A stretch of DNA of 64,000 bases, taken from positions 29,297 to 93,296 of the forward strand of contig JAHILT010000006.1 in the NCBI GenBank assembly GCA_018896875.1. Reading direction: 5' to 3'. The DNA is from Patescibacteria group bacterium (GTDB lineage Bacteria > Patescibacteriota > Minisyncoccia > UBA6257 > 02-FULL-45-10c). How positions within the stretch are numbered: position 1 is the stretch's first letter; each line of letters opens with the position of its first letter. Below are positions 49,895 to 58,655 of this stretch, one piece after another. Made by a program: the position numbers and the translations under genes. The notes under the pieces were generated by a model. It worked only from the letters and a program-made list of their open reading frames with translations. It was not told the origin of the DNA and did no database searches.

Positions 49895-50278
49895 ATGAGA
49901 TTATTAGGTGTAAATATTCCAGATAATAAAAAAATAAATGTTGCGATTACTTATCTTTATGGCGTAGGGAATTCTTTGTCTCAAGACATTATAAAAAGGA
50001 CAAAAATAAATCCAGACAAAAGAACTAAAGATTTAACCTCTGATGAAGTTAGTAAGATTAAAGAATACATAGAAAAGAATTATAAAATTGAAGGAGAATT
50101 AAAGAGACTAGTAAAGCAGAATATTAATATGCTAAAAGAGATTCAAGCTTATCGTGGCACTAGGCATATGCGTGGATTACCAGTTCGCGGACAAAGAACA
50201 AAAACTAATTCTAGAACTGTTCGAGGCAACGTTAGAAAAACAGCAGGAAGTGGAAAGAGAAGTATTGAACTTAAATAA
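49895..50278 (+). CDS. rpsM: 30S ribosomal protein S13
   Basis: 127 residues with RLLGVNIPDNKKINVAITYL, YGVGNSLSQDI, and the C-terminal tRNA-contacting tail YRGTRHMRGLPVRGQRTKTN. The cluster position between rpmJ and rpsK is standard. Confidence 0.97.
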   Translation: MRLLGVNIPDNKKINVAITYLYGVGNSLSQDIIKRTKINPDKRTKDLTSDEVSKIKEYIEKNYKIEGELKRLVKQNINMLKEIQAYRGTRHMRGLPVRGQRTKTNSRTVRGNVRKTAGSGKRSIELK

Positions 50279-50294
50279 ATTAGTAATTTTTAAT

Positions 50295-50753
50295 ATGGGA
50301 AAAAAGAAAATAGCAAAACAGGAAAATAGCGAAACAATTTTAGCGGAAAAAACAAAAGTTGAAAGCGCTATAGTTAAGACTGGTTCTAAGAGTTCTAATA
50401 AGAAGCAAATTGAGACTGGGAATGCTTATATTAAAGCTAGTTATAATAATACTTTGATTTCGGTCACTGATGAAAAAGGAAATTTATTAGCATGGTCTTC
50501 ATCTGGATCTTTGGGATTTTCTGGACCTAAAAAAGCTACTCCTTTTGCTGCTTCAAAAGTTGTATTAGCTTTGACAGAAAAACTAAAGAAAATAGGTCCA
50601 ACTAATTTACATATAATGGTAAAAGGAATAGGAGGAGGAAGAGATTCGGCAATTAGATCTTTTGCTAATCAAGGTTTTAATATTCTTTCTATTCGTGACA
50701 TTACTCCTATTCCACACAATGGCCCAAAACCAGTAAAAACTAGAAGAGTTTAA
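50295..50753 (+). CDS. rpsK: 30S ribosomal protein S11
   Basis: 152 residues. The conserved core starts at about 38 (GNAYIKASYNNTLISVTDEK) and includes WSSSGSLGFSGPKKATPFAA and ITPIPHNGPKP near the end. The N-terminal lysine-rich extension of about 37 residues is longer than in E. coli. I chose ATG 50295; the longer reading from 50154 overlaps rpsM in another frame. Confidence 0.97.
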   Translation: MGKKKIAKQENSETILAEKTKVESAIVKTGSKSSNKKQIETGNAYIKASYNNTLISVTDEKGNLLAWSSSGSLGFSGPKKATPFAASKVVLALTEKLKKIGPTNLHIMVKGIGGGRDSAIRSFANQGFNILSIRDITPIPHNGPKPVKTRRV

Positions 50754-50757
50754 TTAT

Positions 50758-51372
50758 ATGTTTAATACTAGAGAAAAAAAAGAACGTTCGTTAGGCACAA
50801 AGCTTTTTTTGAAAGCTTATCGTTGCAGTTCTGCGAAATGTGCTACTGTTAGACGACAAACTCGTCCTGGTGCTCATGGGGCCACACGTCGTGGCACAAA
50901 GTCAGAATATGGACAACAGCTTGATGAAAAACAGAAAATGAGATTTACTTATGGATTACGAGAATCTAAAATGCGCAGAGTTTTTGAGACTGCTTCTAAA
51001 AAAGAAGGAATAACTGGCGATATGATTGTTCAGCTTCTAGAAAGAAGATTAGACAATACTATTTTTCGTCTTGGACTTGCTCCTTCTCGTTCAGTTGCAA
51101 GACAAATAATAAATCATGGACACATTTTAGTTAATGACAAAAGAGTAAGAATATCTTCCTACTTAACGAAGATAGGAGATAAGTTCAGTATTAGATTACA
51201 ATCAAAAGATTATCCTATGTTCAAAGAATTATCTAACACTCTAAAAAAATATGATACTCCTACTTGGCTTTTATTAGATGCCGAAAAAATGGAAGGAAAA
51301 ATGGTTGCTCTTCCAGTTGATATTGATCTTACTTTTAATGTGAATATGATCGTCGATTTTTATTCAAAATAA
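50758..51372 (+). CDS. rpsD: 30S ribosomal protein S4
   Basis: 204 residues. The N-terminal region has two cysteines (CSSAKCATVRRQTRPGAHG), a remnant of the zinc form. The S4 domain has ERRLDNTIFRLGLAPSRSVA and ARQIINHGHILVN. rpoA follows 18 bases later, where S4 commonly autoregulates. Confidence 0.97.
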   Translation: MFNTREKKERSLGTKLFLKAYRCSSAKCATVRRQTRPGAHGATRRGTKSEYGQQLDEKQKMRFTYGLRESKMRRVFETASKKEGITGDMIVQLLERRLDNTIFRLGLAPSRSVARQIINHGHILVNDKRVRISSYLTKIGDKFSIRLQSKDYPMFKELSNTLKKYDTPTWLLLDAEKMEGKMVALPVDIDLTFNVNMIVDFYSK

Positions 51373-51390
51373 TAAAATAATAAAAAAACA

Positions 51391-52152
51391 ATGGAATTTA
51401 CTTACTTAAACGAATCTGTAAATATTAAAAAAAAATCAGAAAGTAAAACTGAAGGTGTTTTTGAAATTGAAGGGCTTTATGCTGGATATGGACTAACAAT
51501 AGGCAATGCTTTAAGAAGAACTTTATTTTCTTCTTTGCCTGGAGCGGCTGTAACACAAATTAAAATAAAAGGCGTAGACCATGAATTTTCTACTATTCCT
51601 AACATTATAGAAGATGTTGTAGAAATTTGTTTAAATATTAAAAAAATAAGATTTAAATTATTCACAGGTGAAATTCAAACCATTGTTTTAAAAGCAAAAG
51701 GAGAGAAAAAGATTACGGCTGGTGATATTGATATTAGTTCTCAGATTGAAATAATTACTCCAGACGTTCATATTGCTACATTGAGTTCTAAATCAGCTAG
51801 TTTAGAAATAGAATTAAAAGTAGAAAAAGGTCTTGGTTATGTTCCTACAGAAGCAAGAAAATTAGACAAACTTCCTATCGGGACAATCGCCTTAGATGCC
51901 TTATTTAGTCCAATAGTTAAGGTCAATTTTGCAGTTGAGAATATGAGAGTAGGTGATAGAACAGATTATAATAAGCTTAAAATAGATATTAAGACTGATG
52001 GAAGCATAACTCCTTCCTCTGCTCTGCATAAGGCTAGTAATATTTTGAAAGATCATTTTGACAAGATTTCTAAAATAGAAGTTTTAGAAATTACTTCTAC
52101 AGAGAAAAAAATAAAAACAAAAATAAAAACAACAAAAAAGAAAGTAAAATAA
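51391..52152 (+). CDS. rpoA: RNA polymerase subunit alpha, N-terminal domain only
   Basis: 253 residues against about 330 in most bacteria. The dimerisation/assembly domain is complete: EGLYAGYGLTIGNALRRTLF, PGAAVTQIKIKGVDHEFST, KGLGYVPTEAR and NYNKLKIDI-like segment with PSSALHKASNIL. It then ends in a short lysine-rich tail. The C-terminal domain, which binds UP elements and activators in other bacteria, is absent; I find no frameshift or second ORF for it downstream. Confidence 0.95.
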   Translation: MEFTYLNESVNIKKKSESKTEGVFEIEGLYAGYGLTIGNALRRTLFSSLPGAAVTQIKIKGVDHEFSTIPNIIEDVVEICLNIKKIRFKLFTGEIQTIVLKAKGEKKITAGDIDISSQIEIITPDVHIATLSSKSASLEIELKVEKGLGYVPTEARKLDKLPIGTIALDALFSPIVKVNFAVENMRVGDRTDYNKLKIDIKTDGSITPSSALHKASNILKDHFDKISKIEVLEITSTEKKIKTKIKTTKKKVK

Positions 52153-52155
52153 CTT

Positions 52156-52248
52156 ATACGAAAGCCTTAACGAATAGGCACATACGAATTAAATTCGCAA
52201 TATATTCGCATGATTAAACAATTCGTTAATAAATTCGTTGCTTCGTAT
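52156..52248. repeat. Nested inverted repeats between rpoA and rplQ
   Basis: ATACGAA (52156-52162) pairs with TTCGTAT (52242-52248), and inside it TTAACGAAT (52167-52175) pairs with ATTCGTTAA (52221-52229). The repeat fills the only sizeable gap in the ribosomal cluster. Similar CGAAT strings lie at 30998 and 3143. Confidence 0.65.
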
Positions 52249-52258
52249 ATTTAATAAT

Positions 52259-52591
52259 ATGAGAAAGTTTCATAGAAAAAAGGGCCCAAGAAAATTGTTT
52301 TTAAAAACTTTGGCTCACAATTTAATAATGAAAGGAAGGATAGAAACTACCGAAGCAAAAGCTAAGGGAATAAGACCAATAGTAGAAAAAGCAATGACTT
52401 TAGCTAAAAAAAATAATTTAGCTAGTTTAAGATTATTATTAGCAAGATTTACAAAAGATTCTGCGGGAAAATTATTTTACGATTTAGCCCCTAAATATAA
52501 AGATAGAAATTCTGGGTATCTTCGTATATTAAAAATTAGCGGGAACAGAAAACGTGATGCAGCGACTAAAGTATTAATTGAATTCGTTTAA
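52259..52591 (+). CDS. rplQ: 50S ribosomal protein L17
   Basis: 110 residues: MRKFHRKKGPRKLFLKTLAH, then IMKGRIETTEAKAKGIRPIV and the ending SGYLRILKISGNRKRDAATK. I chose ATG 52259 over an upstream in-frame start at 52238 because L17 begins this way. Confidence 0.96.
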   Translation: MRKFHRKKGPRKLFLKTLAHNLIMKGRIETTEAKAKGIRPIVEKAMTLAKKNNLASLRLLLARFTKDSAGKLFYDLAPKYKDRNSGYLRILKISGNRKRDAATKVLIEFV

Positions 52592-52607
52592 ATAAGTAAT
52601 CAACAAT

Positions 52608-52946
52608 ATGGAGAAAATTATTGACGTAAAAAATAAAAAATTAGGAAGAATTGCTTCGGAAATAGCAACTATTTTGCAAAATAAAAAAAGCGCGTATTAC
52701 GATCCTAGATTAGCTGGTAGTGGCGATGTTATTATAAAGAATATTGATAAATTAGATATTTCTCTCAAAAAGAAAGAGCAAAAAATTTATTATCATCATA
52801 CTGGATATATTGGACATTTAAAGGAAAAAAGATTAAAAGAGTTTTATGAAGAATCTCCAAAGAAGGTTTTGCGAAAAGCAGTCGAAGGGATGCTTCCTAA
52901 AAATTCTCTTAGAAAAAAAAGATTAAAGCGTTTAATTATTGAATAA
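52608..52946 (+). CDS. rplM: 50S ribosomal protein L13 (short)
   Basis: 112 residues against about 142 usually. The core is clear: KKLGRIASEIATILQNKKSA, DVIIKNIDKL, YYHHTGYIGHLKE, and VEGMLPKNSLRKKRLKRL. It starts directly at the IDVKNKKLGR motif, so the N-terminal extension of common L13 is missing. It is 16 bases after rplQ. Confidence 0.95.
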   Translation: MEKIIDVKNKKLGRIASEIATILQNKKSAYYDPRLAGSGDVIIKNIDKLDISLKKKEQKIYYHHTGYIGHLKEKRLKEFYEESPKKVLRKAVEGMLPKNSLRKKRLKRLIIE

Positions 52947-52959
52947 AAAAATACAAATT

Positions 52960-53481
52960 ATGATTAAAAAGACCGCTAAAAAAATAATTATTAAAAAAAA
53001 GTCGCCCAAAAAAACGACTAAAAAAGTAATTCTTATTAATAAAGAAGTAAAAACAATTTCTGCAAAGAAAGAAATAGAGGCAACTTTTATAAAGAGCAGG
53101 TATATTGAAACTGTTGGCAGAAGAAAAACTTCAGTAGCAAGGGTTAGATTTTTTATTGATGGATCTGATATTAAAATAAACGGAAAGGACTATAAGGATT
53201 ATCTAAAAGAGCCAAAGCTTCAAGGAATTATTTTAGCGCCATTAGTATTATTAGAACTAGAGAATAAATATGGGTTTACGATTGTTGTATTTGGAGGAGG
53301 AATAAATTCTCAAGCAGAAGCTATTAGGCATGGCATATCTAGAGCATTAATTAAATTTAATGAAGAATTTAAAAAAAGGTTAAAAAAATGTGGTTTTGTT
53401 ATTCGTGACCCTAGAATGGTAGAAAGAAAAAAACCTGGTCTTAGAAAAGCCAGGAGAGCTCCTCAATGGTCCAAGCGTTAA
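52960..53481 (+). CDS. rpsI: 30S ribosomal protein S9
   Basis: 173 residues. The S9 core begins at about 48 (YIETVGRRKTSVARVRFF) and ends with the conserved GLRKARRAPQWSKR, whose C-terminal KR contacts P-site tRNA. The N-terminal 45 residues are an unusual lysine/isoleucine-rich extension. I chose ATG 52960 rather than a TTG upstream that overlaps rplM. It ends the cluster with a terminator. Confidence 0.96.
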   Translation: MIKKTAKKIIIKKKSPKKTTKKVILINKEVKTISAKKEIEATFIKSRYIETVGRRKTSVARVRFFIDGSDIKINGKDYKDYLKEPKLQGIILAPLVLLELENKYGFTIVVFGGGINSQAEAIRHGISRALIKFNEEFKKRLKKCGFVIRDPRMVERKKPGLRKARRAPQWSKR

Positions 53482-53511
53482 AATAGTTATTTTAATAAGT
53501 TTAAGAATAAT

Positions 53512-53540
53512 AAAAAACACCTTTGTTTAGGTGTTTTTTA
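53512..53540. terminator. Bidirectional terminator between rpsI and the PEGA gene
   Basis: AAAAAACACCT and AGGTGTTTTTT form an 11-bp stem around a 6-base loop. It serves both convergent genes. Confidence 0.9.
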
Positions 53541-53558
53541 TAGATTCTTATTAAACAG

Positions 53559-54938
53559 TTATTCGTTCAGAGTTTTGTATAGTTTTTGTTGTTCTAATAA
53601 ATAAATATCTTCTGTGTCTGAATTATAAAAATATTTTTCAGCAGATGCATCTACTAATTGTAAATTAATTGGAAGATTATCATTAATTTCTAAAAAATAT
53701 AAACTAATAGGATATTTTACAAAAAGATAAGACGAACTACTATGCCAAGTTATTGGCAAAAGATTATCTAATAATCCAATTTTGAACGATGATAACGAAA
53801 ATAGTTTTTTATTAAATAATTCATAATCATCGCCAATAAAAAATACTTTAATAGTATTATCATTATTTACTATGCTTATTTTTTTGCTATCTGGAGAAAA
53901 TTTAAAATAAGAAACATTAGATTCTTCTAGTTTACGAAGTGGAACAGGATTTTGGTAATCAATTAATAATAATTTATCATTATTATCAATAATTGCTATA
54001 AATTTATTATCTGGGGAAATTTCTAGTCCAGAAAGATTTTTTTGTTGTAAAATGCTTATTGTTTCTTTCTTATATAAATCATAAGAATAGAGATTATTGC
54101 GGTCAGCAAAGAATATTTCTTTGTTGGATATACCAAGTAAATTATACCCGCCCGACTGAACGACGTCAGTCGTTCGGGCGGGTTGTCCATTTTTTATAAT
54201 TTCTAAGGAAAATCTATTAAAATCAAGAGAATATAAAGCTTGGTCAGTTGAGATAATTAACTTGTTTTTATCAAAAGGATGTTTAAGAATCTTATTTATT
54301 TTACAAATATCGTTTATGGATTTCTGATATTTAAGATTTTCAAAAATCAAATTTATATTTAAGGCTGTATTTTTTTGATCAACATCAATAACAAAATATG
54401 TATTAGTAATTTTATTTAAAGTTAAAGCTAATTTGTCATTATTTATCCAAGCCACAAACTCTTCGCCTTTAATTATCTTATCGTTGATTTTTAAAATTCC
54501 ATACTTGTTTTTTAATATTAAATAATTTTTTCCAGGAAAAACATTTATGATATCTTCTGCTAAGATTTCCTTTTCATATAATTGAGGTAATAAAATTATT
54601 GGATGGATTTGTGTAACTAGTGATGGTTTTACAATTACATTTCTACTCCATGATTGATAACCTTCTTTTTTTACTGAAATATTATATTTTTTTGGAAATA
54701 AATTTGTAATTAATATTCCGCTTTTCATAAAATTAGACATTCTTTGAATTGATAAATCGTCTATTTTAATTTGAGATTCTATTGGCTCTACTTCTAAATA
54801 GATCCCTCCTAATTTTACAAAATTAAATGTTTTAATATCAAAACGCCATCCATTTGAATAAGGAATTATAACAAAAGCTAATATTATAAAAACAATTGAT
54901 AAAAAATAAAATGTTAGTCTTCTAATTTTTAATGTCAT
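53559..54938 (-). CDS. PEGA-domain protein with beta-propeller-like C-terminus
   Basis: 459 residues with an N-terminal membrane anchor (about 8-28). Residues 40-115 form a PEGA domain (GIYLEVEPIESQIKID, LFPKKYNISVKKEGYQSWSR). The rest has repeated strand-rich units like a TolB/WD40 propeller (LSGLEISPDNKFIAIID, VSYFKFSPDSKKISIVN). Function is unknown; PEGA proteins are often surface exposed. A palindromic repeat is translated in frame as NGQPARTTDVVQSGGYN. It is divergent from murA. Confidence 0.75.
   Translation of the reverse strand: MTLKIRRLTFYFLSIVFIILAFVIIPYSNGWRFDIKTFNFVKLGGIYLEVEPIESQIKIDDLSIQRMSNFMKSGILITNLFPKKYNISVKKEGYQSWSRNVIVKPSLVTQIHPIILLPQLYEKEILAEDIINVFPGKNYLILKNKYGILKINDKIIKGEEFVAWINNDKLALTLNKITNTYFVIDVDQKNTALNINLIFENLKYQKSINDICKINKILKHPFDKNKLIISTDQALYSLDFNRFSLEIIKNGQPARTTDVVQSGGYNLLGISNKEIFFADRNNLYSYDLYKKETISILQQKNLSGLEISPDNKFIAIIDNNDKLLLIDYQNPVPLRKLEESNVSYFKFSPDSKKISIVNNDNTIKVFFIGDDYELFNKKLFSLSSFKIGLLDNLLPITWHSSSSYLFVKYPISLYFLEINDNLPINLQLVDASAEKYFYNSDTEDIYLLEQQKLYKTLNE
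54146..54183. repeat. GC-rich palindrome inside the PEGA gene
   Basis: ACCCGCCCGA (54146-54155) pairs with TCGGGCGGGT (54174-54183), and the interior has CTGA/TCAG pairing around GACGTC. The reading frame is kept open through it. Confidence 0.82.
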
Positions 54939-54992
54939 CGGTTATTATATAATAGTAATTTTAAATACGACAAATAATATCTATAACTAATT

Positions 54993-56255
54993 ATGAAGTT
55001 TATAATCAATGGAGGCAAGCATCTAAGTGGAGAAATACAAGTTAATGGCTTTAAAAATTCAGCTACTCCAATTATAGCCGCTACTATTCTTAATAAAGGA
55101 AAAACTATTCTAGAGAATATTCCAAAGATTGGAGATGTTCTAACAATGCTGGATATCTTAAAAAGTTGTGGCTCAAGACAAAGATGGATAAGCGAATATT
55201 CCATAGAAATTGATAATAATGATTTTAATCCTAGGTTTATAAATCAAACACAAGTTAAAAAAATAAGATCATCCGTTCTTTTGATTGGACCTATATTGGC
55301 TAGATTTAGAAAGCTTAAAATTGCTGTTCCTGGAGGATGTCATATTGGTGCTAGGTCTTTAGACACCCACATGGAAGCATTTAAAGAATTGGGAGCTAAA
55401 ATAAATTTTGATGAAAAATCTAGCTTATACAACATTGTTTTAAATAAGATAAAAAACAGAAAAGTTATTTTAAAAGAACTCAGTGTTACTGCAACTGAAA
55501 ATCTTCTTATGATTGCTGCTGAAAATAGTTTAGAGATAAGACTTGCTGCTTGTGAACCTCATATCGTAGATCTTTGTTCTTTTCTTAAAAAAATAGGCGT
55601 TTCTGTTTCTGGCTCAGGTAGTAATTTTTTAAAAATCAAAAAGAGAAACGATGCGAAGCCAAAGAAAATAAAACATAGGATAATAAATGATCCTATCGAA
55701 GCGGGGACATTTGCTGTTTTAGCGGCTGCAACAAAAAGCAATATTTTGATAAGGGGGTGTGAAATAGAACATTTAGATGCTCCACTTATGAAACTTAAAG
55801 ATTTCGGAGTTTCTTTTGATCTCAGAAAAGACTCCATTTTTATAAATGGTAAGTCATCTGTATTAAAAGCGGCCAAAATTCAATCATCTCCTTACCCAGC
55901 CTTTCCAACGGATTTACAAGCGCCTTTTGGCGTTTTAGCTACACAAGCAAAAGGTAGCTCTCTTATTTTTGACATTATGTACGAAGGTAGATTAAAATAC
56001 ATTAATGAACTAAAAAGGATGGGCGCTGACGCAACAATTCTTGATTCCCATAGAGCGATAATTAATGGACCAACTGTTTTAGAAGGAGCAGAGATAGAAA
56101 GTTTAGATTTAAGAGCAGGGGCAACGCTTGTAATTGCTGCACTTTTAGCTAAGGGAAAAAGTATTATAGGAAACATAGAACAGATAGATCGTGGGTACGA
56201 ATATTTAGATAAAAGATTATTAAATTTAGGAGCAGACATTAAAAGAATAAATTAA
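54993..56255 (+). CDS. murA: UDP-N-acetylglucosamine 1-carboxyvinyltransferase
   Basis: First committed step of peptidoglycan synthesis: adds enolpyruvate from PEP to UDP-GlcNAc. The start FIINGGKHLSGEIQVNGFKN holds the catalytic lysine; the PEP-binding cysteine loop is PGGCHIGARSLDTH near 112-125; AGTFAVLAAATKSN and the ending DLRAGATLVIAALLAKGKS are typical. The cysteine means it should be fosfomycin-sensitive by family rule. It lies just upstream of mreB1, as a wall-synthesis pair. Confidence 0.95.
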   Translation: MKFIINGGKHLSGEIQVNGFKNSATPIIAATILNKGKTILENIPKIGDVLTMLDILKSCGSRQRWISEYSIEIDNNDFNPRFINQTQVKKIRSSVLLIGPILARFRKLKIAVPGGCHIGARSLDTHMEAFKELGAKINFDEKSSLYNIVLNKIKNRKVILKELSVTATENLLMIAAENSLEIRLAACEPHIVDLCSFLKKIGVSVSGSGSNFLKIKKRNDAKPKKIKHRIINDPIEAGTFAVLAAATKSNILIRGCEIEHLDAPLMKLKDFGVSFDLRKDSIFINGKSSVLKAAKIQSSPYPAFPTDLQAPFGVLATQAKGSSLIFDIMYEGRLKYINELKRMGADATILDSHRAIINGPTVLEGAEIESLDLRAGATLVIAALLAKGKSIIGNIEQIDRGYEYLDKRLLNLGADIKRIN

Positions 56256-56270
56256 AAATAAAATATTTAT

Positions 56271-57278
56271 ATGTTTAATAGAAAGATAGGAATAGACTTA
56301 GGAACAGCCAACACTATTGTTTTTGTGCCTGGCAAGGGGTTTGTCATCAATGAACCAACAATTGTAGCCCTAAGTGTGCCAGACAATACCGTTTTAGCTG
56401 TTGGCAAAGAAGCGAAAGAAATGGTAGGCAGGACAGCAGATGACATAGTTTCTTATAGACCGCTTAAAGATGGAGTTATAGCAGATTATTATATTACTAA
56501 GGCAATGTTAAAGTATTTTATCGCTAAAGCTAGCGGGATGTTTAATCTATTTAAGCCTGACGTAGTTATTTCAGCTCCTGCAGGCATAACACCAACCGAA
56601 AAAAGAGCTATTATGAACGCCGCCAGAGAAGCGGGTGCTAGAGAGACTTATATTGTTAAAGAGCCTATTTTGGCTGCTCTTGGAGCAGGCATTCCAATTA
56701 ATGCTTATTCTGGGAATATGATTATTAATATCGGAGGAGGAACGGTGGAGGTAGCGGTAGTTTCTTTGGGAGGAATAGTATCTTGGGCTAGTTTGCGTAT
56801 AGCTGGAAATAAATTTGATCAAGTAATAATGGATTATATTAAACAAAAATATTCTCTAGCTATTGGCGAACAAACAACAGAAATGGTTAAAATTGAAATA
56901 GGGTCAGCCTTGCAAAGCAAGGAAAAACAAGAATACCAACTAAGAGGAAGAGACTTAATTACTGGTTTGCCAAAAGATATAATTATAAATTCTAACGAAA
57001 TAGCAGAAGCCCTAGCTCCTCATTTAGCTGAAATTGCATCTTCAATTAGAAATGTTTTTAACGAAACCCCTCCTGAGCTTGTAGCAGATATAATGGAAAA
57101 AGGCATAATTGTTTCTGGCGGTGGCGCTATGCTTGGAGGCATAGATAAATTTTTCAAAAAAATGACTGGAGTGGAAACTTATATAGCCGAAGATCCCTTG
57201 TTTTGTGTAGCTAAAGGAGCTGGTATGATTTTAAATCATTTAGATGTTTATAAGAGAACACTTCTTAATAAACGCTAA
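56271..57278 (+). CDS. mreB: Rod shape-determining protein MreB, paralogue 1
   Basis: Actin homologue that guides side-wall synthesis. Phosphate 1 is GIDLGTANTIVFVPGKG, phosphate 2 MIINIGGGTVEVAVVSLGG, and the adenosine loop IIVSGGGAMLGGIDKF. 335 residues is normal. It lies 15 bases after murA, like the murA-mbl neighbourhood of Bacillus. A second MreB is encoded 4 kb downstream in the mreBCD operon; which one is the main elongasome scaffold is not clear. Confidence 0.95.
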   Translation: MFNRKIGIDLGTANTIVFVPGKGFVINEPTIVALSVPDNTVLAVGKEAKEMVGRTADDIVSYRPLKDGVIADYYITKAMLKYFIAKASGMFNLFKPDVVISAPAGITPTEKRAIMNAAREAGARETYIVKEPILAALGAGIPINAYSGNMIINIGGGTVEVAVVSLGGIVSWASLRIAGNKFDQVIMDYIKQKYSLAIGEQTTEMVKIEIGSALQSKEKQEYQLRGRDLITGLPKDIIINSNEIAEALAPHLAEIASSIRNVFNETPPELVADIMEKGIIVSGGGAMLGGIDKFFKKMTGVETYIAEDPLFCVAKGAGMILNHLDVYKRTLLNKR

Positions 57279-57280
57279 GT

Positions 57281-58096
57281 ATGTTTATAGGCAACCAACA
57301 TTTAATAAAGGATTTTAGAAGAATAACGAAAAATGAAAGATTGGCTCATGGCTATATTTTTTTTGGAGAACATCAGTTAGGCAAATTTAGCTTTGCGTTA
57401 TCTTTGGCTAATTTTCTAGAAAAAGGGAATTTTGATATTTCTGAGAAAATTCTTTCGGAAACTTTGATTATAAAAGAAAATAGTATTGATGGCGTTAGAA
57501 AAATCAAAAATTTTTTATGGCAAAAGCCATTGATTTCTAAAAAAAGAATAACAATTATAGATAATGCCGATTCGCTGACTCCTGAAGCACAAAATGCTAT
57601 TTTAAAAATTGCCGAAGAACCTCCGAATCATGCCTTAATTATATTAATAGTTAATAATCTTGATAATTTATTATCTCCTATAATTTCTAGATTTCATAAA
57701 ATATATTTTGGACATTGTAATAAAAAAGAAATTTGTGAATTTTTAATTAAAAAAGAAAAAATTAATAAAGAAAAAGCGCTTAAGATAGCCGAAGAATCTT
57801 ATGGAAGACCAGGTATGGCTATAGATTTAATTAATAATAAAAATTTCTTAGATATTAGAATTGAAGTAAAAAATTTTTTAAAATCATCTGGTTTTTTAAA
57901 ATCGCAAATAATAAAAAAGATAGTTAAAGAGCAAAAAGAAACCCCAGAAATCTTGGATTATTTTTTTAAATGTCTTCTTATTGAATTAAGAAAAGATTCT
58001 ATAAATAATTATAAAAAAATAGAAACTCTTTTGGATAGATTATTTTTAATAAAAAGCTATAATGTTAATAAAAGGATTCAATTAGAAACAATTTAA
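57281..58096 (+). CDS. holB: DNA polymerase III clamp-loader subunit delta prime
   Basis: 271 residues. LAHGYIFFGEHQLGKFSFAL corresponds to the degenerate P-loop of delta prime, and TPEAQNAILKIAEEPPNHAL is the classic clamp-loader motif with SRC replaced by ISRFHKIYF. No zinc-binding module is seen, and the helical collar region is short. It starts 2 bases after mreB1. Confidence 0.88.
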   Translation: MFIGNQHLIKDFRRITKNERLAHGYIFFGEHQLGKFSFALSLANFLEKGNFDISEKILSETLIIKENSIDGVRKIKNFLWQKPLISKKRITIIDNADSLTPEAQNAILKIAEEPPNHALIILIVNNLDNLLSPIISRFHKIYFGHCNKKEICEFLIKKEKINKEKALKIAEESYGRPGMAIDLINNKNFLDIRIEVKNFLKSSGFLKSQIIKKIVKEQKETPEILDYFFKCLLIELRKDSINNYKKIETLLDRLFLIKSYNVNKRIQLETI

Positions 58097-58106
58097 ATTT
58101 ACTATT

Positions 58107-58655
58107 ATGGATATTATAAAAGATTTAGAAGTAAAATTAAAAAATACCATAGAAGCACTTAATATCTCTTTCCAAACTATAAGAAGTGGTCAACCATCTC
58201 CACGCATGGTTGAGGACATTAAGATTGAATATTACGGACAAATGACTCCAATTAAGGCTCTGGGCTCTATTTCTATTATTCCTCCAAGAGAAATAGATAT
58301 ATGTGCGTGGGACAAAGGAGTAGTAAATCCTATAGTTAAGGCTATAGAAAATTCGTCTTTAAAAATTACGGCTAGCGTTGATGGGAATACAATTAGAATA
58401 AATTTACCAACCTTAACAGAAGAAAGGAAGCAAGAACTCGAAAAAGTTATTAGAAAGATATCAGAAGAATCTAGAATAAGAATAAGAGGGATACGTGATG
58501 AAATAAATAAAATTGTTAAGAAAAAAGAAGAAGATAAAGAATTTTCTGAAGATATAGCATTTAAGAAGAAAGAAGAGATTCAAAAAATTGTTAATAAATC
58601 TAATGAAGAAATAGAGAAAATATTAGAAGGGAAGATTAACGAAATATTTAGATAA
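58107..58655 (+). CDS. frr: Ribosome recycling factor
   Basis: Splits post-termination ribosomes with EF-G. 182 residues with RSGQPSPRMVEDIKIEYYGQ, PIKALGSISIIPPREIDI, INLPTLTEERKQEL and the C-terminal coiled helix. Its stop overlaps the first base of the rseP start. Confidence 0.97.
   Translation: MDIIKDLEVKLKNTIEALNISFQTIRSGQPSPRMVEDIKIEYYGQMTPIKALGSISIIPPREIDICAWDKGVVNPIVKAIENSSLKITASVDGNTIRINLPTLTEERKQELEKVIRKISEESRIRIRGIRDEINKIVKKKEEDKEFSEDIAFKKKEEIQKIVNKSNEEIEKILEGKINEIFR

Noticed and set aside
50154..50294. Longer S11 reading frame
   Set aside because: It overlaps rpsM in another frame. S11 begins at 50295.
54935..55204. 89-codon minus-strand ORF
   Set aside because: It is antisense to the start of murA and contains no recognisable domain.
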